This document shows, in pieces, positions 10,845 through 21,606 of a stretch of 64,000 nt of DNA. The position numbers were made by a program, and so were the translations under genes. The DNA is from Rhizoctonia solani (taxonomy: Eukaryota; Basidiomycota; Agaricomycetes; Cantharellales; Ceratobasidiaceae): contig NC_057374.1 of NCBI RefSeq assembly GCF_016906535.1, positions 558,001 to 622,000 of the forward strand. The letters are read 5' to 3'. Each line of letters starts with the position of its first letter. The first letter of the stretch is position 1. The notes beneath the pieces were generated by a model. It was not told the DNA's origin. It did no database searches and was given only the letters and a program-made list of their open reading frames with translations.

Positions 10845-11016
10845 TGTCCTGGACACAGTCACATGGCCAGTACAAGTGGTTGCATGCTGGCCCAAGCCCA
10901 AATTTGGGGGTAGCAGGTGTAATCATGGGTTGTCAGCAGAGGAATAATAGGGCTCTATGGCTTAGTGGTCAAGCTGGTTCAATTCCAGCTAGTTCTATTT
11001 TCCTCTGTTTATGACA
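10845..11016 (+). mobile_element. S element copy 1 (tRNA-like, TG...CA, 172 bp)
   Basis: It begins TGTCCTGGACA and ends TTTATGACA. CATAC is duplicated on both sides (10840-10844 and 11017-11021), and the empty site is visible in LTR B2 (GTATCATACCTTTGG near 60915). It carries a tRNA-like domain near its 3' end. Confidence 0.9.
10958..10986 (+). promoter_or_regulatory. Pol III-type box A and box B inside S copy 1
   Basis: TGGCTTAGTGGTCAAG (10958-10973) fits the tRNA D-arm/box A pattern and GGTTCAATTCC (10976-10986) fits box B. GCTGG/CCAGC around TTCAATT makes a 5-bp T-arm with a 7-nt loop. Only two bases separate the boxes, so the anticodon arm is missing. The same motif is in every S copy. 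Confidence 0.75.
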
Positions 11017-11600
11017 CATACCTTTGGGACTGTCTACTCCAAGGATGAAACACTTAGCCTTGGGACATCCAAGGACCCACACAGGTAAATACTGCCTTGG
11101 GGCAAACATTGCTTTGAAGCAAATAATGGGCTCTGTTAGTATTTACTATGTACCAATGTGTTGGCTCTCTCAAGTGCTTTGGTTGCCACCTGTACCTCCT
11201 GTACCCTGCTTGATATCAACAATGTATATATCTTTTTGTACACCTTCTCAGGGTATAAAAGGACCCTGTGAAGATGCTTCTAATGTATCCATTTATTTAC
11301 TCATATATATTGACATATACACAGAAGCCTTCAATAGCTTATCTGTGCATTTACTTTAGTGATTGACTCACTGTAAATAGCATAGGAGGTTATTTGGCAC
11401 ACTAAGACCATAGGCCAGTCCCAACAGACACAGGGTAACCTATTAGTGTACTTACTGCAACCCTGTGCCCATTGACTGTCACAGTTGTTGAGTTCAACAT
11501 TGAGTATAGTGCAATAATACTGTAAGGACTGTTGTGATTGAGTGATAGTGTTTCACCCATCCATACTCATCTATTGTAGATAGCTTTATCTACAACAAGC

Positions 11601-11815
11601 TTTACAACCTGTTGTACCTCTGGGTGGGAGTGGTTGGCAGTGTGTTTTCCTGGTTTGCAGACAGGGTAGTGTGCTTCCCTGGGCCTTGTCCTTGACCAGA
11701 GGCAAGCACACTACCCCACCCACTCACCTCTATTGGCACCTAAGTTATGCTAGACCCTGATTTGTTGTCAAAAATGTCACTGAGGTTAGTCAGCTTTCCC
11801 ACAGCTTCCCTTGCT
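11601..11815. mobile_element. Small insert in LTR B1 with a strong hairpin
   Basis: Comparison with the B3 copy shows that 11601-11815 interrupts otherwise continuous LTR B sequence. Inside it, GGGTAGTGTGCTTCC (11664-) and GGCAAGCACACTACCC (-11716) form an inverted repeat. No coding sequence, no known family. Confidence 0.45.
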
Positions 11816-12046
11816 TTAATAGATAATATCTCCTAAATCCTACACTTATTTCAGGTGAACCCCATAAGTCTTAAGTGTTACTTGAGCATGTGTAAGTCCT
11901 ATACTTATAAGGCAAATCCTATAAATCCTGTACATTAGTCAGGTAGCCCACTTACCTAAGGTACTATCCCAGAGACCTTAAGTATACATATCCTTAGTCA
12001 CTTAGGCTTAAGTAAGATTAGTCTAAGGTACTGTACATAAGCAATG

Positions 12047-12512
12047 TGTCATGAGCCTCACCTCCTGGCATGGCTATGTATTGCCTGTTGCTTCCTCCTT
12101 CCCCCCAGTGCATGTGTCTGGGGAGCTCCTATACATCCCATCTGTATCCATCTGATCTGTCTGTATGTTTCCTATCTCCCTTGTTTATTTTCTTCCCACT
12201 TCTCTGCTCCCTTCTTACACTTAGTCTTGACTTACTCTGTTCTAAGTGCTTCTATCTTGCTTATCTTGCTGTGCACCAGCCCAGTTTACTGTGCAGAGCT
12301 CCTGAGCCATCTGCTTCATCCTCCATCTCAGTTGTACAGCCCATATGCTGTTCCTTCTCATGTGCTTACCCCTTTTTTCCACCTTGTTTTAAAGGAAGAC
12401 TGTGAATTGGCTTGGAAACCCTGAAAACAATTCACCTTGTCAGTTCCCCACTTTCTTATCTGTGTAAATTGTCTCATTATCTCACAGCATCATTTCATTC
12501 TTGCTTGTGAAA
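12047..12512 (+). mobile_element. LTR family E, 5' LTR of E1
   Basis: It starts TGTCATGAGCCTCACC and runs to CTTGCTTGTGA, matching the E2 LTR at 19690-20142. It has the GACTGTGAATTGGCTTGGAAA block at about 12398. Sequence right after it is not E internal sequence but a K LTR fragment, so the start of E1 has been deleted. Confidence 0.75.
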
Positions 12513-12666
12513 ACAGGCATGTCAGGAGTCTCACCTCCTGACACTTTCACAACTTTTAACAAGAACCCTAAAGAAGCTACTTCTTTACTCAGCTTGTAAA
12601 TTGGGAACCTTTCAACAGACGCTGCTCAACACTGGAGTCTCAACTTCTTTTCCTCAATTTACAACA
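12513..12666 (+). mobile_element. 3' end fragment of LTR family K
   Basis: From AGAACCCTAAAGAAGCTACTT to CAATTTACAACA it matches the 3' end of the K LTR at 58925-59036. It sits between the E1 5' LTR and E1 RNase H sequence, implying a K insertion followed by deletion. Confidence 0.6.
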
Positions 12667-13310
12667 TGCACTGCCATCTCATGCTGGTGTCCTGCAACTT
12701 CATCAGTGCATACCAGGCTGGGAAACAGTGACAGAAACCTGATTCCCTGTCAAGGGAACCAGATCACATGGATCTAGAGCTGTCTCCACAAGTCATGATC
12801 CCAGAATCTCATTTTGAGGCATTGTTGGCACACACTGACACCTCCCTGCTGGATGAGATCAAGGAAACATCTCAGGTGGATTCAAGCCTTGACACCAATC
12901 TAGCAGCCATCTCAGACCCAAAATCCATGGCCCACAGTATGGCACAGAAGCTCAAGGATTACACAGTTCAGCATGATCTATTTCTCTACCAAGGCAGAAT
13001 AGTTGTGCCTGACAAACCTGAGATTAAGCGGCAGCTGCCAGCTCACTTCCATGGTTCCCCTGCTTCTGGACACCAAGGAAAAGCACAAACACTAGAGCTG
13101 ATCAGCTGCCATTACTACTGGCCAGCCAAGAGGTTTCAGGTCAATTGCTACATGAAATCCTGTGAAACCTGTTAGAGAAGCAAGGGTCATGTGCACAATT
13201 ACACTCTCAACCCCCAACCTCCCTTCCATCCCTGCTGGTCCTTGGGAAGATGTCTCATACAATTTCATTGTCAAGTTTCCCAAGTGTAAGGGCTATGATA
13301 GTGTGCTAGT

Positions 13311-13758
13311 TGTCACAACTCAGCTTGGACCTATGGTACAAGGGGGCTTAAAGTCTGTGGCCCTATCACCAATGGACTATGAAATAAGGTAGAGGGGCAA
13401 CAAGGGCCCAAGGGGTATGGTTTAGGGTAGAGGGCAACAAAGGCCTGGATATGATTATTTAGTAAAGTGCACTTATAGCCAACTAGGGGCTTGGGCAAAG
13501 GGTAGGTGTAAGCTGAGGTGAATTGACAAAGAGGTCAAGTCTTGCTGTTTAGTGGTGACTTGACCTGGCTTATATACATGAGAAGAGCCACATCAAAAAC
13601 AACAGTGTTAAATAACAAGTCATTTACAATTTCACATCATATATCATATATGTCACGTGATCTTGATGAGTCATAAATATATACCAAAAAAGGAAACTGT
13701 CTTGGAAAAAAGATAGAAAATAGTAGAAAATTATGTCATGCCAGTGAAGGTCATGACA
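13311..13758 (-). mobile_element. Solo LTR of family F in E1 integrase
   Basis: TGTCACAACTCAGCTTGGACC to GGTCATGACA is a diverged copy of the F LTRs at 21607 and 27885. CTAGT is duplicated at 13306-13310 and 13759-13763. Many differences from F are CG to TG/CA, so it is much older than the intact F element. Confidence 0.9.
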
Positions 13759-14047
13759 CTAGTGGTGGTAGATTGCAGCTCAAAGATGCTACACTTGATT
13801 CCTTGCAAAGAGTCAGCTATTGCAGACAATGTAGCTCAGATGCTCCTAGAGCATGTTTGGAAACTACCACAGCTCTTCAGCTGTTTTTTTCTGAGGCTGG
13901 GCTGACTGGTTGGACTCAGGAAAGGGTCAGGTTGGACTTGGATAAGATAAGAGTCAGGCCTAGACCAAGCAAGGGACCCAGTAAGACCCCACCAGCATAG
14001 ATAAGATTCAGACTGTAGATAGATAAGACTTAGGGTGGGGGACCAAT

Positions 14048-14560
14048 TGTCAGGGCCCATTGCAAATACTGGCGCACAAGGGTTGACCAACTTTGTCACA
14101 ACCCACTCCATTCTTTCCATGAGTCCTGACCTTGTCAAGCCTCCAACACACTCATGTTGCACACCAACATGACCGCAAGCACGCATATACTTGCACATAT
14201 GCACTCAGAACCCCCAGGTTCCCACATATAAGAGACTTATGGTTGACATGGCTGGACTTAGTGATATTCTCTAAGTCCAGGTCACATGACCTCCCCCCCT
14301 CCAGTCCTTTATCAAACACTATACTAAACTACTACGGATTTGAGGTGGGGGGGGGATGACATAATCTCTTCTATAATAATATATTATTCAGACCTTGCCC
14401 ATGGGCTCCCTTAAAATTGGCCTGCAGCTAGGGGGGCAGGGGGAGTGCAATGTCCCCCAGCAACTTATATTATTAATATATCACTGTGCATCATATATAC
14501 TATATATATCTTTGACAGTGGATATATATGGTAATAACCCCCCAGATATGGGTTATGACA
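14048..14560. mobile_element. Solo LTR family L in the TIR transposon
   Basis: It runs from TGTCAGGGCCC to ATGGGTTATGACA and matches 54924-55360, including the CATGACCTCCCCCCCTCCAG and CTATAATAATATATTATTCA blocks. The flanks do not show a matching TSD, so it may be rearranged. Confidence 0.75.
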
Positions 14561-15012
14561 AGCTTGGTTGCGTTGACTAAGAGATTCCCACCACCTTGCA
14601 ACATTCCACAGGCTGACAGACAACACTCCCAATAATGAACAGTAATAAATTTACTGAAAGTGCACTTGAGAGGGCTTGCAGGGTGGGTACACAAAGTTTG
14701 AAGCTCAACAAAAATCAAAATTAATTAAATTATCTCAGACCAAGAAAGGGTTAGGATTCTATGAAGAGCTACCCACAACAGTTTGTTGTCTGGTTGGTAT
14801 TGGAGCCCAAGTTTGGCTAATGATTTAATCTGTTTCTTCCCACTGCACAGGCTCATAATTGAGTTGCACATATGAGTCCAATACTAAGTGAGTGGTCCAA
14901 AAAATTACAGGTAATTAAACACTGACCATTGCAACACTCCTCTCCACTTGGGAGAGCAGCTTGATTGACACTATCTTTGGCTTGATTGTCAAGTGAGTTA
15001 TAAGTTCTGATC

Positions 15013-15585
15013 TGTCATACACCACTGTAAGGTGGGTACACACTAGGGGTGGGTGCTTGGGGCCGTATCTATTACAAGGTAAATGCTGACTAAGCTATCC
15101 TAAGAGGCTATACTACTGTACTACTAGTTGCTTAGGGCAACAACTAACTATCTACTGCCAATGCAGAGGGGCCAGAGGCCTGGAGTGTGGTGAGTCAAGT
15201 TAAGGGGTGAGCGTGGGATCTACTGGTGGCCAGCTACTTAGCTGGCTTATGATAACCTCCTCTTTGAATGAGAGACAAGGTAAAATCAACTTGGGGTCTC
15301 CAAGCCATTTCCCTGCTGTATATATAACAAGAGAGTGCTATGTACATGGTCTGTGCGTGTGAGATAAAGAAGTGTACATATGAAAAAGGAAGCATGCTGT
15401 GGGCTGCGCAGAAGCATGGATTTCTCCTAAGCACCCTTGACACAGCATCCCAGTGCAGCATCTTGGCATTATAAGCACTGAGATCATGTGATTGAAAAAC
15501 TAGAGATAAAGGGTTTGTAAAAAAATAGTAGAAATATCAGAAACAAGAGGCAAATCCAGTGGTATAAGTTAGGAGGCTTATAACA
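15013..15585 (-). mobile_element. Solo LTR family C in the TIR transposon
   Basis: Family C LTR on the minus strand (ends TGTCATACACC and GGCTTATAACA), with the GGTAAAATCAACTTGGGGTC block. TSD TGATC at 15008-15012 and 15586-15590. Confidence 0.9.
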
Positions 15586-15817
15586 TGATCCTTCTGCCTT
15601 CACCTTTACCTTTCTTTGAGCCACTGACAACTTTTGATTTTGCTTTTCTAAGTCAACAGTATGTCAGTAAGTTATGAAATTATCAACACACTTTCTCACT
15701 TTGTATAACAGCAGGGGGAATGCCCCCATTCTCCTGCTCATTCCCCCTGCCTCCTCTGTATTCTTTGTCCTCACTCCTGCTAGCCAATTTATCCAGACTG
15801 GAATCTTTGCCCCCCAA

Positions 15818-16355
15818 TGTCATGCCCTAGAGGCGTGACCACCTTAGAATCCACTAAGTCAAAGAAATAGTGAATATATGCGCTATTTTCATGAAGATTC
15901 ATGGATATATGCATGTTATGCTATATAAGCGCTGAGCGCATATTATGTAAGCCAATCACACAACCTTTAGTCATGTGATCACATCTTTCTTATCTTTGGT
16001 CATGTGACCTTATCTTTGTTATTGTGTTTGTTACTGTACGTACTATTCCCTCTCCTTGTTGAACAGATAAGGAGGGTTCTGAGAGCCTTAAGCCTCAGAA
16101 CTCAACCTCTTATCCCTTTGCACATCTACCTACCCTAAGACATACAATTAAGAGTATTGCCTGAGAGCATACCAGTCACTGTCAAAGGTCCCTTGCCCTG
16201 CTATCTTTATAGCATTAGTGCACTTTACTCTATCAGGTCTTGTCCTACCCCTTCCTGGCATTGCCTTGATCATTATTAGGCCCTACTTGCTGATAAGTCC
16301 TATATTAGGCAATAGCTTGTTAGGTTTTACCATCTGGTAGTTGTTGGCTCTGACA
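15818..16355 (+). mobile_element. Solo LTR family H in the TIR transposon
   Basis: TGTCATGCCCTAGAGGCG to TTGGCTCTGACA, matching the H LTRs in E2 and E3. TSD CCCAA at 15813-15817 and 16356-16360. The AAGGAGGGTTCTGAGAGCC block marks the R region, so the sense strand is plus. Confidence 0.9.
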
Positions 16356-16360
16356 CCCAA

Positions 16361-17270
16361 GTTGGAATTTTTCCTGCTTGAGTCCAAGTCTGAGCTTGAA
16401 TCAGATCCTGCATACATTGTGAGTACTGCACCATTATTTAGTACTTTAGCCACTTTACCTTCCCCCAAGTTGCTCAGGTAAGACTCCTCCACTGCTTGTG
16501 AGCATGTTGCTATGACACAAGGTGAGCAAATGCTGCCCATAGTTTGTTCCATTTGTGCTTACCACTTGAAAAGTCTGGTGCATGCAAGGGAATACTGCGT
16601 GGCAGAGGTATGTCCACCATAGGCCTCCACACAGAAGACTCAGGGGTGGGGTATACAGAGTTAGCACAAGGGTCTGGAACTTTGGTGAGCGTTGATTTCA
16701 ATAGCATACATTTCACTCACAAGTATCCCAAGGGGGCACAGGACCATCCATATACAGCCCAAGAAAGGCTCTGTGAGCACCCATGCTTGATGCCTCTCCC
16801 CCAATCCAAGCCACCAGGATTAGGAGGCGGTACACACGGGGGATGAAGCATTCTCTTCTGCACTGCTTTTGACGCTGACATAATTTTTGTGATTTAAATA
16901 GAACACAAGCACAAGTTGAACTAAGCAGTTGTGGTGGGAGGGAGAAGCTGAAGGGCAGGTTGCACTGTCCAAACATTTTCATTTGAATATAGGTACAAAC
17001 AACGCACACACAGCAAAATGAAGCATAAAGGTGTCCTGATTTAGCAAAGGGATTTACATGGGGACTAAATTAGGAAAGATTGTGTAATATACAAATATAT
17101 GCAAATATATGCAGTGGATTAAAGTGATACAATGTGTGCAGGCAAGCAGCAGTGGTCAAATGTCTAATCTGGACAAGAGTCAGATCAGTCTAAGATTGGG
17201 CCAGATAACCAGTGTCATTCTGAACCTGGCCTTGCCTGATCTATTGAATCTAATCTGCAAGTGATCTACA
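16361..17270. other. Body of the TIR transposon, no recognised transposase
   Basis: Broken open frames occur on the minus strand (about 17009-16400), one with an acidic Ser-rich stretch (SDSSSDLDSSRKNSN). They could be a degraded transposase or captured sequence. No DDE motif could be identified. Confidence 0.3.
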
Positions 17271-17916
17271 TCTTATCTAAGTCCAACCTGACCCTTTCCT
17301 AAGTCCAACCGGTCAGCCCAGCCTCAGAAAAAAAACAGCTGAAGTGCTGTGTACATGGCACTCCCAAATGCACTGTGTCTGACAGAGGCACCACTTTCAA
17401 CTCCAAGTTCTTCAAGGCACTCTACAAATCACTGCAAACTGCTCCCAGCTTCTCAATTGCTTATCATGTGCAATCTGATGGACAAACTGAGTTCAAGAAC
17501 CGGTGGCTTGAGGTTTATTTGCACCCTTTCATCAATCACAGGCAATTAGACTGGGTGGATTGGCTCCTGCTGGCTGAATATGCTTGCAACAATGCCAGAA
17601 GTGAAGCAACAGGCAAATCACCATTTGACATTGTGTATGGCTGCTCTTCTGTCATCTCAACAGCTCTGGAACCTGCTGGATCACCAGTAGCTAATGATAG
17701 AGCTCAGCAACTAGCTGAGACTATTCAGGAAGTACAGGCATCAATCAAATGGGCACAGGAGAGCTACAAAGAGGCAGTCAGTGGCAAACCACTTCCTGAG
17801 CTCAATCCTGTAGACAAGGTTTGGCTGCTGGCTTCCAATATTGCATTTTAGACACCCAAAAGAAAGCTAGACCATGAACATTAGGCCCCTTCTCTGTCTT
17901 GTACAGGGTGGGATCC

Positions 17917-18089
17917 TGTCCTGGACATGGTCACATGACCAGTACAAGTGGTTGCATGCTGGCCCAAGCCCAAATTTGGGGGGTAGCAGGTGTAATCATG
18001 GGTTGTCAGCAGAGGAATAATAGGGCTCTATGGCTTAGTGGTCAAGCTGGTTCAATTCCAGCTAGTTCTATTTTCCTCTGTTTATGACA
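17917..18089 (+). mobile_element. S element copy 2
   Basis: TGTCCTGGACATGG to TTTATGACA, with TSD GATCC at 17912-17916 and 18090-18094. Inserted between the integrase core and the chromodomain of E1. Boxes A and B as in copy 1. Confidence 0.9.
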
Positions 18090-18568
18090 GATCCCATGCC
18101 TATTGCCTGGCTCTCCCTGAAACCAAGAAAATCCATGATGTCTTCCGTGTGAGCTTGTCGTCTGTTGTTGATTAGGACACAATGTGTGATTGCACATTCA
18201 TTCCCCACCACCTGTGATCATGGCAGAAGGAGAAGAGCAGTATTTGGTAGACAAATTGCTTAATTGGGCAGCAGAGGATGGAATTTGGAAGTACAGGGTC
18301 AGATGGAAGGGATATGCGCCCTGTGAGGACACATGGGAGCCAGCCAAGGATCTACAGTATTGCAAGCACAAATTGCACCACTTCTTTGCCAACCACCCAG
18401 ATGCCCTGGCCGCCAATGACCCTAATCCTGCAAATGAATGGAGGGTTGAAAGAGGCAAGCTGGTCAAACAGTCCAGCAACTCCAAAACTGCCTGCTTTGC
18501 TGTTTTATAAGCCTCCACTGCCAAAACACACCCTGCCAAGCTCTTATTGCACTTTCTGCTATCCCAGT

Positions 18569-19157
18569 ATGCCTGTCTTCAGCTCTATTGACGTCTTGGC
18601 TTTATAACCTTTGCCTCAAGATTGACTGCTACACACCATGAATGGCCTATGAGTGGTGAGAGCACACTTGGGCAGCTCTGCCCACATTGCCTGTGCTCTG
18701 ATGAGTGCTAGCATTGGCAAGAAAGTCAGGCCTTTTGAGCATGGTGTCTTAAAGGACCCTAAGCAGGGATTCCTCTACTGGCTCAATTCCAAGGGCAAAG
18801 AAGACTCAGATACACTGTATGGGAAACAAGAATATTGCTGATGGCCTTTCATTGCCTCCTATCCAGGTGCCAGAGACCTAGCACAGTGGTATTACCACTG
18901 GCTTGCTACCCCACCTCTCACAGTCTCCACACCTAGTTCTGCAAGGGAGCTGACTTGGGGAGACACAATGAGAGACTCAGAAGTATCTGGGATGGAACAA
19001 TGAGGAGATCAGAAGGGATGTGGAAACATTTGAGGGGATTTGGAATGCAGAGCTGTTTATTTTTGAAGAATCACTTACTGTTGATTGCTGTTTGTGGATG
19101 TAAGCAGCCATTTGTTGCTGCCTGAGGACCTTTTGAGCAGGGGTGGGGGAATGTCAT
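18569..19157 (+). pseudogene. E1 accessory ORF downstream of pol (decayed)
   Basis: Homologous to the 243-codon ORF at 32959-33690 in E2 (PVFSSIDVLA, then GFLYWLNSKG...DTLYGKQEY). Stops appear early (TAA after 12 codons) and repeatedly. It lies between the chromodomain and the 3' LTR. Function unknown. Confidence 0.6.
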
Positions 19158-19428
19158 TGTCATGAGCCTCACCTCTTGACATGTCTGTATGCTCTGTTGC
19201 TTCCTCTTGCCCCCTAGTGTTTCCTTTCTTCTAAGTTTGTGGTCTTCCTGATTCTTTCCCCTCCCTTGCACTTATTCTGGACTTACTCTGTTCTAAGTGC
19301 TTCTATCTTGCATATATTGCTGTGCACTAACCTGGCACACTGTGCAGAGCTTCTTAGACATGTGCTCTGTCCTCCATGTCAGTTATACAGCCTGGATGCT
19401 GCACCCTCTTATGCTTTTACGCCCTTTT
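19158..19428 (+). mobile_element. LTR family E, 3' LTR of E1, truncated
   Basis: Starts TGTCATGAGCCTCACC after a purine-rich tract (GGGGTGGGGGAA). It is cut at 19428, where an LTR E fragment of opposite orientation begins. Confidence 0.7.
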
Positions 19429-19689
19429 TGTCACAACCACAAATGAAATGATTGCTGTGAGATAATGAGGCAATTCACACAAATGAGAAAGTGGGAAACT
19501 GACAAGGTGAATTGTTCTTGAGGTTTCCAGGGCAATTCACAGTCTTCTTTTAAAACAAATATGAAAAAGCAGTATATACATAGAAAGGTGCGGCATCCTG
19601 GCCATACAACTGGGAGAGCACAAGTCTAAGAAGCTCTATACCAAAAGCTGGGCCTATGCTCAACAAGACAAGCAAGATAGAAGCACTTA
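19429..19689 (-). mobile_element. LTR family E fragment, inverted
   Basis: Starts TGTCACAACCAC and runs to AGATAGAAGCACTTA, the reverse of the E LTR 3' half. It is head to head with the 5' LTR of E2. Confidence 0.7.
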
Positions 19690-20142
19690 TGTCATGAGCC
19701 TTACCTCCTGACATGATTATGTGTTGCCTGTCACTTCCTTCCTCCCCCCAGTGTATTTGTCTGGGGAACTCATCTGTATCCATCTCATCTGTTTGCATAG
19801 TTCCTATCTTCCCTGTTTATGTTCTTCCCACTTCCTTGTCCTCTCCTTGCACTTAGTCCGGACTTATTCTGCTCTAAGTGCTTCTATCTTGCTTATCCTG
19901 CTGCGCACCGGCCCGGTTCAATGTGTAGAGCTTCTGAGCCATTTGCTCTATCTTGCTTCCCAGTTGTGCCGCCCAGACACTGTCTCTTCTCTTTGTTTTA
20001 CCCCCTTGTACTTTGTTATAAAAGAAGACTGTGAATTGGCTTGGAAACCCCAAGAACAGTTCACCTTGCCAATTTCCCACTTTCTGATCTGTGTGAATTG
20101 TCTCATTATCTCACAGCAATTGTTTTATCCTTGGTTGTGACA
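19690..20142 (+). mobile_element. 5' LTR of E2 (453 bp)
   Basis: TGTCATGAGCC to GGTTGTGACA. Promoter GTTATAAAAGAAGACTG at about 20019. The distal ~210 bp is identical to the E3 LTR (39489-39942), while the first ~230 bp differs at several sites. Confidence 0.85.
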
Positions 20143-20144
20143 TT

Positions 20145-20157
20145 GTGAATTGTTCTT
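20145..20157 (+). promoter_or_regulatory. Putative self-priming PBS of E2
   Basis: GTGAATTGTTCTT, two bases after the 5' LTR, is the exact reverse complement of AAGAACAATTCAC in the R region of the E2 3' LTR (34096-34108) and matches 12 of 13 in the 5' LTR (20052-20064). This is the arrangement expected for Tf1-type self-priming rather than tRNA priming. Confidence 0.65.
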
Positions 20158-21606
20158 TCCTGGCTGTAGCCAATCTATCAATCTGGACATCACTCAGGTT
20201 CTCATCCCCACCTTTACTTCTTACAGTGCTCTTATCCATTGCCACAGAGTGCACTGGGTTATTGCACACTGCCAACTAGGCTACCCTCACATTGATTCAG
20301 AAAGACCTGAGCTCTTTTACCTCAATACACCCCTCAGATTGCATGTAGTTTGAATCAGATGCTATGGCAGATGCCAGATCACACAAATTGTCAATGGCCT
20401 CACTTGCATCAAGGCAGGCATCCCCTCTTATCACTCCAGCCACACTAGAAGGACTTTCCAATGCACCTACAAGTTGCAGAAGGGTTGCACTCCACCCAGA
20501 AATCCTCTGGTAGCAAGATGATGCTACAAAACTCAATCACCTGCACAGATATCTCATAGGCAACAATACCAGCAGCAGATCTCAACCCCCAGTGCTCCAC
20601 AGATCACTGGAGAAGAACACAGTGCATCTTATCAGCTGCCTAGATGCCTGGAAACAAATCATGTTGCAGGATGTTACACAAGCAGTAGAGAGCGCAATTC
20701 AGCACCTTCTGACTGTCCCCAGCAGCATAGATCCATACACACCTCCCAGAAGAATCTTCACAGTCATAGACAACACCCTCAAGGCCCCTTCTGGCTCAGG
20801 CAGCTCAGGCAACAAGGACTTCTTAGTCCCTATCAAGGATGAGCCTGACCCAAAAGGAAAAAGGGTCAAATTGGAGTCACCAGAACCACCTAAAACAACC
20901 CCAAACACCTCCTGGGCAATCCTACACACCCAGGAACACCTTGATCCCAGCCCAGAGCAGCCCTTCATCAGGCCAACACCTGTAGACCTCCCAAGCGCAT
21001 CTCAAGCAGCAACAAGTAGCCCCCTAAGCAAAGGATATCTATCAGCGTAACCAGGAGAAACAAATGAAGAAAAGGAGGCAAGAACGCTACACAACATTGC
21101 TACCATCATGGGCAGAGCATTATCTGTCCCACTTCAGAGCACCTTCAGGGGACTGTCCCAAACTCCTGGTCCACACCAAGGGAAATCAAAAATCCCTGCT
21201 CCTGAGAAGTACAATGGCAAGAAGGGCCCTGCATCCAAATCATTTATCCTGGATTGCAAAACCTACTTCCTTAGCAATGCTTTCTCATTTCCTTCTGACC
21301 ACAGTTGAATCTCCTTTGTTCTCATGAACCTAAAAGATGGACAACCCAAGAAGTGGGGACAGATCTATTTAGAGAAGCTGCTGAATGGGGATGACAAGCC
21401 AACCTTGGAATCATGGGATACATTTGAAACAGCATTCTTGCGCAACTGGAGCAATCCAGCAGCAGCACAAATTGCAGAACGGCGCCTGCGCAAGCTCAAG
21501 CAGCTGAAATCAGCAAGCAATTATGCCACAGAGTTTAGAATCATAGCCAGCAAACTAGAATGGTCAGACCCTGCCCTCATTGCCTCCTTCCGCCAGGGAC
21601 TCAAGG

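Larger units (their letters stand above)
10300..12046 (+). mobile_element. Long LTR of family B, copy B1
   Basis: It starts TGTTATAGATATGACATTT and has a clear promoter, GGGTATAAAAGGACC, near 11250. It matches 60377-61276 (same strand) and 50303-52197 (opposite strand). It is interrupted by S (10845-11016) and by an unrelated hairpin-bearing insert (~11601-11815). The 3' end abuts LTR E at 12047. Confidence 0.75.
13868..17351. mobile_element. DNA transposon with ~75-bp TIRs (CACAGC...) and a 3-bp TSD
   Basis: Left end CACAGCTCTTCAGCTG... and right end (reverse complement CACAGCACTTCAGCTG...) match for about 75 bp. TAC flanks both sides (13865-13867, 17352-17354), and E2 shows the empty site (GAAGCTACATGGCAC near 31919). 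Subterminal GATAAG/TAGATAAGA-type motifs recur at both ends. CACAG ends with a 3-bp TSD suggest the CACTA (EnSpm/CMC) group, but no transposase is recognised; unexplained body sequence lies at 14561-15012, 15591-15817 and 16361-17270. It holds LTRs L, C and H. Confidence 0.8.
12667..18511 (+). pseudogene. E1: Ty3 pol remnant (RNase H end, integrase, chromodomain), multiply interrupted
   Basis: Surviving exonic blocks: 12667-13310 (end of RNase H, integrase zinc-binding region with GHQGKAQTLELI and a CETC pair), 13759-13867 (start of the DDE core), 17352-17916 (rest of the core, PSFSIAYHVQSDGQTEFKNRW, GRSEATGKSPF-like region) and 18090-18511 (integrase end and chromodomain, EEQYLVDKLLNW...YRVRWKGYAPCEDTWEP). 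Alignment to E2 (30426-32800) fixes the order. Insertions: F-type LTR 13311-13758, TIR transposon 13868-17351 and S 17917-18089. Frameshifts and stops occur throughout; gag, protease and most of RT are gone. Inactive. Confidence 0.85.

Noticed and set aside
10951..10990. A genuine tRNA gene
   Set aside because: Boxes A and B fit, but the anticodon arm is missing and the motif recurs inside a mobile 172-bp element with its own TSDs.
11024..11359. ORFs at 11024, 51330 and 60842
   Set aside because: The same peptides recur in LTR B copies, covering the promoter and R regions.
12044..12424. Leucine-rich, membrane-like ORFs at 12044, 19721, 33800 and 45459
   Set aside because: They recur in every LTR E copy and are pyrimidine-rich LTR sequence, not membrane proteins.
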